Shown here in pieces: positions 17,730-26,107 of a stretch of 49,995 bases of DNA. The first letter of the stretch is position 1, and the number at the start of each line of letters is the position of its first letter. The position numbers and the translations under genes are program-made. Below the pieces are notes generated by a model. That model saw nothing but the letters and a program-made list of their open reading frames with translations. It was not told the origin of the DNA and searched no databases. Origin of the DNA: TMED26 sp002694075. GTDB lineage: Bacteria > Pseudomonadota > Alphaproteobacteria > Thalassobaculales > Thalassobaculaceae. The DNA lies in contig JAYYDT010000101.1 in the NCBI GenBank assembly GCA_036160575.1, positions 1 to 49,995 on the forward strand, given 5' to 3'.

Positions 17730-18188
17730 TCAGGCTGCCGGGCGACGCCGGACCAGATGGGCGAGATCGTATTCCAAGACCATTTCGTTGTCTTGATTAA
17801 AGCCCTGGTAACGGATGCGCACGTCACCGAAATCACGGTCGGCGCGGGGCGCGCGCGTCGCGATCACCTCAGCCCGCACACGCAGGCTATCACCAGCGAA
17901 GACCGGCTTTTTCCAGGTCAAATCATACAGCCCGCGGCCCGCCACATTGGCGCCAAGGATACCGGTCGCCTCCAGCCCCAGCCGTGAGGCGATGGCCAGG
18001 GTCTGCAAACCGCTGGCGATAATCGCGCCAAACATGGACTGCGCGCCGCCTTCGGCGCTGATATGGAACGGCTGCGGATCGTAGGCCCAGGCGAAATCGA
18101 TAATCTCGGCCTCGGTCAAGGTCCGGGCGAAACTGTGGAAGACATCACCGATCTCGAGATCGTCGAAGTACCGCTGAGCGACCGCCAT
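17730..18188 (-). CDS. MaoC-family dehydratase
   Basis: This 152-residue protein has a single hot-dog fold with the hydratase-2 motif: AWAYDPQPFHISAE, giving Asp and His in the catalytic positions, followed by GAIIASGLQT. Such enzymes add water to trans-enoyl-CoA or dehydrate hydroxyacyl-CoA. The start ATG at 18188 overlaps the stop of the preceding dehydrogenase gene as TAATG, so translation is coupled. A longer open frame upstream is only a shadow of that gene. Coupling to a 2-hydroxy-dicarboxylate dehydrogenase suggests a shared pathway; the actual substrate is unknown. Confidence 0.87.
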   Translation of the reverse strand: MAVAQRYFDDLEIGDVFHSFARTLTEAEIIDFAWAYDPQPFHISAEGGAQSMFGAIIASGLQTLAIASRLGLEATGILGANVAGRGLYDLTWKKPVFAGDSLRVRAEVIATRAPRADRDFGDVRIRYQGFNQDNEMVLEYDLAHLVRRRPAA

Positions 18189-19246
18189 TACAGCGCGCCG
18201 ACAATGGCGTCGCCAAGATCGGATGTGCCGGCCTGCCCACCGATATCGGGCGTTTTCGGCCCTCCACCGACCAGCACATTTTCGATCGCCGTGACGATGT
18301 CGGCGGCCGCCGCCTGATGGCCCAAATGTTCGAGCATCATCGCGCCTGACCAAATTTGACCGATTGGGTTGGCGATTTTCTTGCCGGCGATGTCCGGCGC
18401 GCTGCCATGGACCGGCTCGAACATCGACGGGTAGTCGCCTTCCGGATTGATATTGGCCGACGGCGCGATCCCAATGGACCCGGCCACCGCCGGTCCAAGA
18501 TCGGAAAGAATATCGCCGAAAAGGTTGGAGCCGACGACGACGTCGAACCAATCGGGATGCAACACGAAATGAGCGGTCAAAATATCGATATGATATTTAT
18601 CGGTGTCTAAATTGGGATATTCGGCGGCAATCGCTTCGAACCGCTCGTCCCAATAAGGCATGGTGTGAATGATGCCGTTCGATTTGGTCGCCGAAGTGAC
18701 TTTTTTCTTGCCGATGCGTTGACAGAAATCGAAGGCGTAGCGCATCACCCGGTCGGTTCCGCGCCGGGTAAAAACGGTTTCCTGCATCGCCAGTTCGTTC
18801 TCGGTTCCCTGGTAGAGGCGGCCGCCGATCTCCGAATATTCGCCCTCGTTATTCTCGCGGATTACCCAAAAATCGATGTCTTCCGGCCCGCGCCCGGCCA
18901 AGGGGCAGGGCATGCCGGCCATCATCCGCACCGGCCGCAGGTTGATATACTGTTGCATCGCCCGCCGGATGGGGATCAGCAACTCCCACAGCGAGACATG
19001 ATCGGGCACGCCGGGAAAACCGACGGCGCCTAAGAAAATGGCGTCGAATTCGCGTAATTGCGCCAGACCGTCATCCGGCATGAAACGGCCAGTTTTGTGA
19101 AAACGCTCGCAGCCCCAATCAAACTCCGTGAACTGAAAATCCAGACCGTGGCGGCCGCCGATCGCCTCTAGAACTTTCAGCCCTTCAGGGACCACTTCCC
19201 AACCGATTCCATCGCCCGGAATCACGGCAATCTTCAACTGGCTCAT
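18188..19246 (-). CDS. Tartrate/D-malate dehydrogenase (TtuC/DmlA type, IPMDH superfamily)
   Basis: This 352-residue protein of the isocitrate/isopropylmalate dehydrogenase superfamily has IAVIPGDGIGWEVVPEG at the N-terminus and IRENNEGEYSEIGGR, the substrate-loop signature of tartrate and D-malate dehydrogenases. It also has the metal-binding VGSNLFGDILSDLGP and the NAD-binding EPVHGSAPDIAGK. The enzymes oxidise and decarboxylate D-malate, tartrate or 3-isopropylmalate using NAD. No leuC or leuD genes are nearby, which argues against leucine synthesis. The gene precedes and overlaps the MaoC gene. Confidence 0.88.
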   Translation of the reverse strand: MSQLKIAVIPGDGIGWEVVPEGLKVLEAIGGRHGLDFQFTEFDWGCERFHKTGRFMPDDGLAQLREFDAIFLGAVGFPGVPDHVSLWELLIPIRRAMQQYINLRPVRMMAGMPCPLAGRGPEDIDFWVIRENNEGEYSEIGGRLYQGTENELAMQETVFTRRGTDRVMRYAFDFCQRIGKKKVTSATKSNGIIHTMPYWDERFEAIAAEYPNLDTDKYHIDILTAHFVLHPDWFDVVVGSNLFGDILSDLGPAVAGSIGIAPSANINPEGDYPSMFEPVHGSAPDIAGKKIANPIGQIWSGAMMLEHLGHQAAAADIVTAIENVLVGGGPKTPDIGGQAGTSDLGDAIVGAL

Positions 19247-19316
19247 GATGTCTCTTTATGTGGGATAACCGAGGCTGACAACTTAAACCGCTTTCCCGCT
19301 GGGGGAAAGGCGGCGA

Positions 19317-20147
19317 TCAGCTTACCCGCGCACTGCCTTTGATCGTGATGGTACCGCGCAAATAAGTGACCGCTTGACCGCCGATGATCACCCGCTCGCC
19401 CGCCAGGCGACAGGTCAAGGCCCCGCCCCGCGCCGACACCTGGCGCGCGTTGAGACTGGTTTTGCCCAAGCGCGCGCCCCAAAACGGCGCCAGCAAGCTG
19501 TGGTTGGAGCCGGTCACCGGATCCTCGTCAACGCCGTGATTGGGAGCGAAATAACGCGACACAAAATCGACCTCGCCGGCGCCGGCGGCGGTCACGCAGA
19601 CCGAGATCGGCCCAACCAGGCGAAGGGCGGCGAGATCGGGGGTTAAGGCGCGGACCGTCTCCGCGTCCTCGAAAAGGGCGATGTATCGCCCATTTTCGGC
19701 CTCCGCCGGGGCCTGGAAGACGGCCGTTGGCGGCACACCAAGAGCGGCGGCGAGACCCGCCGGCGGGGCCACCTCGACCACCGCATAGGCGGGAAAGTCC
19801 ATGGCCAATCGATCCGCATCACGCGTCACCGACAACACGCCGGAACGGGTCCGGAAAGTCACCGCCGCGCGGTCGGCGCAGGGGCCGGTCAACAGGTAAT
19901 GACCGCTCGCCAAGGTCGCGTGACCGCAGAGGTCTACTTCCACTGTCGGCGTGAACCAGCGCAGGTGAAAATCGACGTCGCCGCCGGTCTCCGGCACCAA
20001 AAAAGCGGTTTCGGAAAGATTGTTCTCGGCGGCGATGGCGGCCAGCACGTCGTCCTCGGGCCAGCTATCCAAAGGGCATACCGCGGCCGGGTTGCCGGCA
20101 AAGACACGGTCGGTAAAGGCGTCGATCTGATGCAGTTCAATTTCCAT
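19317..20147 (-). CDS. PhzF-family isomerase/epimerase
   Basis: This 276-residue protein has family motifs: IDAFTDRVFAGNPAAV near the start, NNLSETAFL with the catalytic Glu46, LCGHATLASGHYL, and EDPVTGSNHSLLAPFW near the end. PhzF folds as two diaminopimelate-epimerase-like halves and catalyses isomerisations; most members have no known substrate, and no phenazine genes are here. I start at the ATG at 20147 because GGGAG stands before it; a GTG at 20168 would add seven residues. It follows the AlaX gene by 21 bases. Confidence 0.88.
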   Translation of the reverse strand: MEIELHQIDAFTDRVFAGNPAAVCPLDSWPEDDVLAAIAAENNLSETAFLVPETGGDVDFHLRWFTPTVEVDLCGHATLASGHYLLTGPCADRAAVTFRTRSGVLSVTRDADRLAMDFPAYAVVEVAPPAGLAAALGVPPTAVFQAPAEAENGRYIALFEDAETVRALTPDLAALRLVGPISVCVTAAGAGEVDFVSRYFAPNHGVDEDPVTGSNHSLLAPFWGARLGKTSLNARQVSARGGALTCRLAGERVIIGGQAVTYLRGTITIKGSARVS

Positions 20148-20168
20148 CGCCGCGTCTCCCAACGCCAC

Positions 20169-20873
20169 CTAGTCGTCGAAAACAATATTGATGCGGCGGT
20201 TTTGCTTGCCCTTGTTCTCGATCTTGGAAACGCGCACGGCACCGATTTCACCGGTGGATTTTAAATGCGTGCCGCCACAGGCCTGAAAATCGACATCCTC
20301 GCCGATGCGGATCATCCGCACCTGGCCGGCACCGGTGGGTGGGCTGACCGACATGGTGCGCACCAGGTCAGGGTTGGCGGCCAGTTCTTCATCGCTGATA
20401 TGGCTGACGGTGAGCGGATGATTGGCGCCAACCACGGCCATCAGGCGGGCGGTCAAGTCTTCCTTATCGGGGCGTTCGCCCGGAATGTCGAAGTCCAGCC
20501 GGCTTTTTTCGGCCCCAACCTGGCCACCGGTTACCGCCCCCTCCACCAGCGAACACAGCACATGCATGCAACTGTGCATGCGCATATGGCGGTAGCGGCG
20601 CGCCCAATCGATGGCGCAGGTCACCTGGCTGCCGATGGCCGGCAGATCCGCCCCTTCGACCGGCACGTGACGGATACCATTGGCGCCTTTCAAGGTGTCG
20701 ACAATCGTAACGTCGCCGGCGGCGGTGCGCAGCACGCCTTGATCGCCCGGCTGCCCGCCGCCGTTGGGATAAAAGACCGTGCGATCCAAGACGATGCCGT
20801 CGGGTCCGCTGGAAACGACCGTCGCCTCGCATTCTCGGCAATAGGAATCATGTCGAAAGATTTCTTCGGTCAT
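20169..20873 (-). CDS. Alanyl-tRNA editing protein (AlaX type)
   Basis: This 234-residue stand-alone version of the AlaRS editing domain has FYPNGGGQPGDQG, then the zinc ligands in MHSCMH (an HxxxH motif) and CGGTHL with Cys and His. AlaX proteins hydrolyse mischarged Ser-tRNA(Ala) or Gly-tRNA(Ala). The N-terminal beta-barrel plus editing domain corresponds to the medium-length form. I chose the ATG at 20873, 8 bases after AGGAG. It is the first gene of a minus-strand run that continues with phzF-like and ttuC-like genes. Confidence 0.9.
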   Translation of the reverse strand: MTEEIFRHDSYCRECEATVVSSGPDGIVLDRTVFYPNGGGQPGDQGVLRTAAGDVTIVDTLKGANGIRHVPVEGADLPAIGSQVTCAIDWARRYRHMRMHSCMHVLCSLVEGAVTGGQVGAEKSRLDFDIPGERPDKEDLTARLMAVVGANHPLTVSHISDEELAANPDLVRTMSVSPPTGAGQVRMIRIGEDVDFQACGGTHLKSTGEIGAVRVSKIENKGKQNRRINIVFDD

Positions 20874-21015
20874 GGCCAAAACTCCTGCCCCTCGCGCGTC
20901 TCACGTTTCGGCAACATCGCAGTTTTTTAGCTGTAAAATCAAGCCGCGCCAGACCAACTACCGGCAAGCCGCCCAAGCCCTTGGCCGGCCGCCTCTGGCG
21001 GTGTAAACAGCCGCT

Positions 21016-21675
21016 ATGAGCACCAGTGATTTAACCTTCGATTTCGACCGCCAAAAGCGTTTGGGCCTGCCCGAGGCGGTGCTATGCGCCGGCAAAAGCG
21101 TAGCCCAGATCGACGCCGCCATCGCCGGCGCGGCGGCACGGTCCTTGCCTTTACTGCTGACCCGGCTCGATGGCGAAAGCTATCGACGCCTGGATCCCGA
21201 CGGACGGCGCCTGGACTATGACGCCGCCTCGCAAACCGCTTTTTTCGGGAAACCGCCAACACCAACCGCCCCGCCTCAGATAGCGATTGTGGCGGCCGGC
21301 ACCTCAGACACGCCGGCCGCGCGCGAAGCGTTGCGCACACTGACGTTCCACAGCCAAGGGGCCACCCTCATCATGGATGTCGGGGTCGCCGGTCTCTGGC
21401 GCTTACAGGCGCGCTTGGACGAAATTCGCACCCACCGGGTGGTCATCGTGGTCGCCGGCATGGATGGCGCCCTGGTCAGCGTCCTTGGCGGTTTGATCGC
21501 CGCGCCCTTGATTGCCGTGCCGACCTCGACCGGTTATGGCGCCGCGCGCGGTGGCGAAACCGCCCTCGCCGCCGCCCTCGCGTCTTGCGCGCCGGGGGTT
21601 CTGGCGTGCAATATCGACAATGGTTACGGCGCGGCATGCGCCGCCATTCGCATCCTCGGATCGGGAGCGACATGA
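21016..21675 (+). CDS. larB: Nickel-pincer cofactor biosynthesis protein LarB
   Basis: This 219-residue protein has the PurE-like C-terminal domain of LarB: QIAIVAAGTSDTPAA, LIMDVGVAGLWRL, VVAGMDGALVSVLGGL, AVPTSTGYGAARGGE and a final ASCAPGVLACNIDNGYGA. LarB carboxylates and hydrolyses nicotinate adenine dinucleotide, the first step to the nickel-pincer nucleotide of LarA-type racemases; the Cys in SCAPGV is the likely substrate adduct residue. It overlaps glpD by ATGA. The partner genes larC and larE are not in this window. It is distinguished from purE by its motifs and its N-terminal extension. Confidence 0.88.
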   Translation: MSTSDLTFDFDRQKRLGLPEAVLCAGKSVAQIDAAIAGAAARSLPLLLTRLDGESYRRLDPDGRRLDYDAASQTAFFGKPPTPTAPPQIAIVAAGTSDTPAAREALRTLTFHSQGATLIMDVGVAGLWRLQARLDEIRTHRVVIVVAGMDGALVSVLGGLIAAPLIAVPTSTGYGAARGGETALAAALASCAPGVLACNIDNGYGAACAAIRILGSGAT

Positions 21676-23198
21676 CTGCGCCCATTGACGACCTGTTGGT
21701 GATCGGCGGCGGCGTGAACGGATGCGGCATCGCCCGAGACGCCGCCGGGCGCGGGCTGAGCGTGCATCTCGCGGAAAAATCCGATCTTGCCGCCGGCACC
21801 TCGTCGGCGTCGACAAAGCTAATCCATGGCGGGCTGCGTTACCTCGAACATTACGCCTTCGCGATGGTCCGCGAAGCGCTCAGCGAACGTGAGGTGCTGT
21901 GGTCGATGGCGCCTCATATCGCCTGGCCCTTGCGGTTCGTGCTGCCACACCACTCGGGCCTGCGGCCGGCCTGGCTCATCCGCCTTGGTCTGTTCCTGTA
22001 CGACCGCTTAGGCGGTCGGCGAAACCTCCCTGGCGCACGCCGTCTGAAACTCGCCCACAATATCGCCGGCGCCGCCCTGTTGGACCGCTACACCATCGCT
22101 TTCGAATATTCGGACTGCTGGGTGGAAGACGCTCGCCTGGTTGTCCTCAACGCCCGTGACGCCGCCGAGCGAGGCGCCCACATCCACGTCCGCCGCGAAG
22201 TTATCGCCGCCGAACGCGCGGCGGATCATTGGCGGGTGACGCTGCGCGGTGGCCGGGATCGGCAAATCCACCACTTGCGCGTGCGGGCGATTGTCAACGC
22301 CGCCGGGCCATGGGTTGGCGAGGTCTTGCAAAACCGTTTGAAACGCAGCAACAAGCCGCCCCTGCGTTTGGTCAAAGGCAGTCACATCATCACCCGCCGC
22401 TTGTTCGACCATGATCGTGCCTACATCCTCCAGAATGACGATGGGCGGATCGTTTTCGCAATCCCCTATGAAGCCGATTTCACCCTCATCGGCACCACCG
22501 ATGTCGATATCGACGGCGATCCAGGCGCGGCCACCATCAGCCCCGCGGAAACCGATTATCTCTGCGCCGCCATCAACCGCTTTTTCGCGACACCGATCAC
22601 TCCCAAGGATGTGGTCGCGACCTTCTCCGGAGTGCGCCCGCTTTACGACGATGGTGCCACCGCCGCGCACCAAGCCACCCGCGATTTCGTGCTTGAACTA
22701 GACGACGGGACGGACAGCCCGCCACTCTTGAATATCTACGGTGGCAAGATCACCACCTATCGCCGCCTGGCCGAACAGGCCATGGCCAAGCTGGCCCCCC
22801 GCTTTCCCACCATGGGACCGGCCTGGACACGGGGCGCGGTCCTGCCCGGCGGGGACTTTCCAGCGACCGGCTTCGATGATTTGGTCGCCACCTTCAGCGC
22901 CGCTCAGCCGGCCTTGCCGGCCACTTTGATCCGCCGTTTGGCGCGCGCCTATGGCACTCGCGCCCGGCTCATTTTGGACGGGGTGGAAACGGTGGCGGAT
23001 CTTGGCCGCCATTTCGGCGCCGACCTTTATGCCCGTGAGCTGGACTACATGCGCCATTATGAATGGGCCCGCACCGGCGATGACGCCCTTTGGCGCCGGT
23101 CCAAGCTGGGCCTGCGCCTGACCGCTACCGAACAAACCGCCGTGCGGCATTGGTTTGAAAGCGTTGAAACCGAAAATCCTCGCCTCGCGGGAGAATGA
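21672..23198 (+). CDS. glpD: Aerobic glycerol-3-phosphate dehydrogenase
   Basis: This 508-residue FAD enzyme has an N-terminal Rossmann motif (DDLLVIGGGVNGCGIARDAA) and KSDLAAGTSSASTKLIHGGL, the family signature where FAD and substrate bind. Later it has FAIPYEADFTLIGTTD and IYGGKITTYRRLAEQ, with the short helical C-terminal domain of GlpD. It oxidises sn-glycerol 3-phosphate to dihydroxyacetone phosphate and passes electrons to quinone at the inner membrane. The start at 21672 is fixed by the ATGA overlap with larB and by GGGAGCGAC before it. glpK follows after 3 bases. Confidence 0.95.
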   Translation: MTAPIDDLLVIGGGVNGCGIARDAAGRGLSVHLAEKSDLAAGTSSASTKLIHGGLRYLEHYAFAMVREALSEREVLWSMAPHIAWPLRFVLPHHSGLRPAWLIRLGLFLYDRLGGRRNLPGARRLKLAHNIAGAALLDRYTIAFEYSDCWVEDARLVVLNARDAAERGAHIHVRREVIAAERAADHWRVTLRGGRDRQIHHLRVRAIVNAAGPWVGEVLQNRLKRSNKPPLRLVKGSHIITRRLFDHDRAYILQNDDGRIVFAIPYEADFTLIGTTDVDIDGDPGAATISPAETDYLCAAINRFFATPITPKDVVATFSGVRPLYDDGATAAHQATRDFVLELDDGTDSPPLLNIYGGKITTYRRLAEQAMAKLAPRFPTMGPAWTRGAVLPGGDFPATGFDDLVATFSAAQPALPATLIRRLARAYGTRARLILDGVETVADLGRHFGADLYARELDYMRHYEWARTGDDALWRRSKLGLRLTATEQTAVRHWFESVETENPRLAGE

Positions 23199-23201
23199 TC
23201 C

Positions 23202-24698
23202 ATGGCCAGCTATATCGTCGCGATTGACCAGGGGACGACCTCCACACGGGCGCTGGTCTTCAATGATACGGCCGAAATCATGGCGAGCGCCCAGCAGGAA
23301 TTTCGCCAAGATTTTCCCAACCCCGGATGGGTCGAGCACGACCCTGAGGCGATTTGGCAATCGGTTGTCGCGGTGGTGCGCGAAGCTGTCGCCCGAGCGC
23401 AAGTGAGCGTCCATGAGATCGCCGCCATCGGCCTTACCAATCAACGCGAAACCACCGTGATCTGGGAACGGGTCAGCGGCCGGCCGATCCACCCGGCGAT
23501 CGTGTGGCAGGACCGACGCACCACCAAAACCTGCCAGGAAATGATCGACCGCGGCCTCCAGGATGAGATCAACGCGATTACCGGGCTGCGCCTTGATCCC
23601 TATTTCTCGGCCACCAAAATCGCTTGGATTCTCGACCATGTGGACGGCGCGCGGGCGGCCGCCGAACGCGGCGAACTGGCCTTCGGCACCATTGATAGTT
23701 TCCTGTTGTGGCGGCTCACCGGCGGCGCCGTCCATCGCACCGACGCGACCAACGCCAGCCGCACCTTGCTTTATGATCTCGCCGGCGGCCACTGGTCGGC
23801 GGATATGTGCGCGCTCTTCAATGTGCCGATGAATATGCTGCCGGCGGTCGACGATAACGCCAGCGATTTTGGCGTCGCCACCGATGATTTATTCGGCGCC
23901 GCCATCACCATCGGCGGCATGGCCGGCGATCAACAAGCCGCCACCATCGGCCAAGCGTGTTTCCAGCCGGGCATGTTGAAAGCGACTTATGGCACCGGTT
24001 GTTTCGCTTTGCTGAACACCGGCTCGCAGCGCGTCACCTCGCGCAATCGCTTGTTGACCACATTGGCCTATCGTTTAAATGGCCAACCGACTTTCGCGTT
24101 GGAAGGTTCCATTTTCATCGCCGGGGCAGCGGTCCAATGGCTGCGCGACGGGCTTGGCATCATCGATCACGCGGCCCAGTTGGGCACCCTCGCCGGCGAC
24201 GCCGACCCTGACCAGGACGTCTACCTCGTGCCGGCCTTCGTCGGTCTCGGCGCGCCCTATTGGGACGCTGAATGCCGCGGCGCCCTTTACGGGCTGACCC
24301 GCGCCACCGGCCGTGCTGAAATCGCCCGCGCGGCGTTGGAAAGCGTGTGCTTTCAAAGCCATGACCTGATCACGGCCATGCGCGGCGATTGGCCGGACGC
24401 CGAGGGTTTGGTGCTGCGCGTCGACGGCGGCATGGTCGCTTCGGATTGGACCATGCAACGCCTGGCGGATTTGTTGGCCGCGCCGGTGGACCGACCCACC
24501 ATCCCCGAGACCACCGCCATGGGTGCGGCCTATCTCGCCGGGTTGCAATCAGGGCTCTACCCCGCGCCTGACGAATTCGCCGAAACCTGGGCCCTCGAGC
24601 AACGTTTCACACCGCGCATGGAGGCGGCGATGCGGGCGCGCAAACACGCCGGTTGGCAAGACGCCATCCAGCGCACCCTCTCGCGCCCAGACCGCTAG
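23202..24698 (+). CDS. glpK: Glycerol kinase
   Basis: This 498-residue protein of the FGGY kinase family opens with IVAIDQGTTSTRALVF (ATP loop). It also has GLTNQRETTVIWE, TIDSFLLWRLTGG, GIAGDQQAA-like GMAGDQQAATIGQ, KATYGTGCFALLNTG and the C-terminal LRVDGGMVASDW. It phosphorylates glycerol to sn-glycerol 3-phosphate for the GlpD encoded just upstream. The start has a GGGAG site. No glpF transporter or glpR repressor is adjacent. Its stop codon interlocks with the stop of the convergent methyltransferase gene (CTAG). Confidence 0.96.
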   Translation: MASYIVAIDQGTTSTRALVFNDTAEIMASAQQEFRQDFPNPGWVEHDPEAIWQSVVAVVREAVARAQVSVHEIAAIGLTNQRETTVIWERVSGRPIHPAIVWQDRRTTKTCQEMIDRGLQDEINAITGLRLDPYFSATKIAWILDHVDGARAAAERGELAFGTIDSFLLWRLTGGAVHRTDATNASRTLLYDLAGGHWSADMCALFNVPMNMLPAVDDNASDFGVATDDLFGAAITIGGMAGDQQAATIGQACFQPGMLKATYGTGCFALLNTGSQRVTSRNRLLTTLAYRLNGQPTFALEGSIFIAGAAVQWLRDGLGIIDHAAQLGTLAGDADPDQDVYLVPAFVGLGAPYWDAECRGALYGLTRATGRAEIARAALESVCFQSHDLITAMRGDWPDAEGLVLRVDGGMVASDWTMQRLADLLAAPVDRPTIPETTAMGAAYLAGLQSGLYPAPDEFAETWALEQRFTPRMEAAMRARKHAGWQDAIQRTLSRPDR

Positions 24699-25348
24699 CC
24701 GCCGCCCGGCTTTTTCATCAAGGCAATATTGGCCGCCGGAATAACGCATAACCAGCCACGGTCACGGGCCAACCAGCGCAAGGTCTCGGCCCGATAAAAC
24801 ACCACATGCGTCGGGTCGCGGCGGTAATGCCAATTGGCGAAACGCGCGTCGTCGGTCTGGAAGCGGGTCATCAGCCCCAACCATCCGCCAGGTTTGAGCA
24901 AGGCGTCGAATTGGTCGAAGACCGCCGCCGGCCGCCGCAGATGCTCGATCACCTCGCTCGCCGTAACCACATCGTAGTGGCGCCGCAAGACCGCCGGGTC
25001 CGGTGCGAAAAACGGGTCGTAGTCGACGAAGTCGTGGCCGGCATCGGTCATCATGGCGGAGAGCGCCGGCCCCGGTCCGCAGCCAAAGTCTAGACCTTGC
25101 TGATGGGTCGGCAGGATGCGGCAGAGGGGCGTCACCAAACGCCCTAAAAAATCGCGATACCCAGGGTCGCCGGGGTCGTTTTGATGTCGGTGATAAAGGT
25201 CCCGTTCCAAGCCTGGCGAGAGCCAATGGGCGGCGTCAAGGGTGATTGCCATGCAGCGGCGGCAGCGCCGATAGCTGAGCCGGCCGATCGTTTGAAAGGA
25301 TCGCGTGGTGGCGCGCCGGCAAACTCCGCAGCCTGGCTCCATCCCCAC
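24695..25348 (-). CDS. Class I SAM-dependent methyltransferase with N-terminal zinc-ribbon-like Cys cluster
   Basis: This protein has about 217 residues. Four cysteines (7, 10, 29, 32; CGVC and CRRC) form a likely zinc ribbon. The Rossmann methyltransferase core follows, with GLDFGCGPGPALSAM (motif I), DVVTASEVIEHL and LKPGGWLGLMTR. The substrate is unknown; similar zinc-ribbon methyltransferases act on small molecules, sugars or RNA. It starts 8 bases after the upstream two-domain gene and may be co-transcribed with the queuosine operon. A GTG at 25348 or an ATG at 25342 could be the start; neither has a strong ribosome-binding site. Confidence 0.85.
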   Translation of the reverse strand: MGMEPGCGVCRRATTRSFQTIGRLSYRRCRRCMAITLDAAHWLSPGLERDLYHRHQNDPGDPGYRDFLGRLVTPLCRILPTHQQGLDFGCGPGPALSAMMTDAGHDFVDYDPFFAPDPAVLRRHYDVVTASEVIEHLRRPAAVFDQFDALLKPGGWLGLMTRFQTDDARFANWHYRRDPTHVVFYRAETLRWLARDRGWLCVIPAANIALMKKPGGG

Positions 25349-25356
25349 GCCGGCGA

Positions 25357-26043
25357 TTAGCGCTGATTGCCGAACAGCAGGCTATAGGCGCCGATATCGA
25401 CGCCGCTGCCGGACAGGCCAAAGGGCGCCAGAGCCTCACCGCCGACCGCCCATTCGGCGGCGCCGCGGGCCGCCGCCGGCGTCGTCGCGTCGACCAGGAT
25501 CAGCCATTCGACTTTCTGGTCGGCGGGAATCTCATTGCCCGCGGCGACCCAACCGACATTAGACACGCCCAAATCATTCTCCAACAACGCCGCGCCAATC
25601 ACGTCCTGGCGCGCGCAGACCGCCGGCAGGCGCTCGTCGCGAAGCCAGTCTCGCAGCGCGTCCATGCGGGTCGGGTCCGGAAACAAGCGGATCAAGCCGG
25701 CCGCCCCCGTCACGCCATGGGTGCGGTCGACGGCAATCCGGCAGGTTAAACGATCGAAATGGGTGAATTGGGCCATGATTTTCTTAGACCAAGGCGATTG
25801 GTCGGCGAGCAGCTCCATATAGGCCGGCGCCGACAAATCCTCGACCACCTCGGTCTCATAGGTCGCGAAGTATTTCACCAGGGTGCCGCCGTCGGCGGCG
25901 ATATACCGGCGGGCGCGCTTGAAGCCCGGCATGTTGACCCGCTCATCGATATGTTCGCGGTTGTACCACTCGTTGAACTCATCCTCGAGGTCCGGTGCCA
26001 CCTCGGTGAAAGTGACCAACATCCCCTTGCCCAAAAAAGCCAT
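25357..26043 (-). CDS. Unknown protein, tandem ferredoxin-like (EthD/ABM-like) halves
   Basis: I cannot name this 228-residue protein. Its N-terminal half has LVTFTEVAPDLEDEFNEWYN followed by REHIDERVNMPGF, which resembles dimeric alpha/beta-barrel proteins of the EthD/ABM type, where a Tyr-Asn-x-x-His segment lines a pocket. The C-terminal half (from about residue 115) repeats a similar length and a DALRDWL helix, so it may be a second barrel domain fused to the first. No signal peptide or membrane segment is seen. It lies 64 bases downstream of queG and 8 bases upstream of a methyltransferase gene. Confidence 0.72.
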   Translation of the reverse strand: MAFLGKGMLVTFTEVAPDLEDEFNEWYNREHIDERVNMPGFKRARRYIAADGGTLVKYFATYETEVVEDLSAPAYMELLADQSPWSKKIMAQFTHFDRLTCRIAVDRTHGVTGAAGLIRLFPDPTRMDALRDWLRDERLPAVCARQDVIGAALLENDLGVSNVGWVAAGNEIPADQKVEWLILVDATTPAAARGAAEWAVGGEALAPFGLSGSGVDIGAYSLLFGNQR

Positions 26044-26107
26044 TTCTCATCCCTTCGCCAGCTATGCGGCGCCAGCATGGCCCAGGTTCCGGCGACCTGG
26101 CAAGGGA

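Noticed and set aside
18189..18551. Long Arg-rich extension of the MaoC gene
   Set aside because: It is a shadow of the TtuC-like gene; the MaoC domain begins at the ATG at 18188.
21016..21675. PurE (AIR carboxylase) instead of LarB
   Set aside because: The PurE-like core is present, but the N-terminal extension, the DVGVAGLWRL and SCAPGV motifs and the lack of purK fit LarB.
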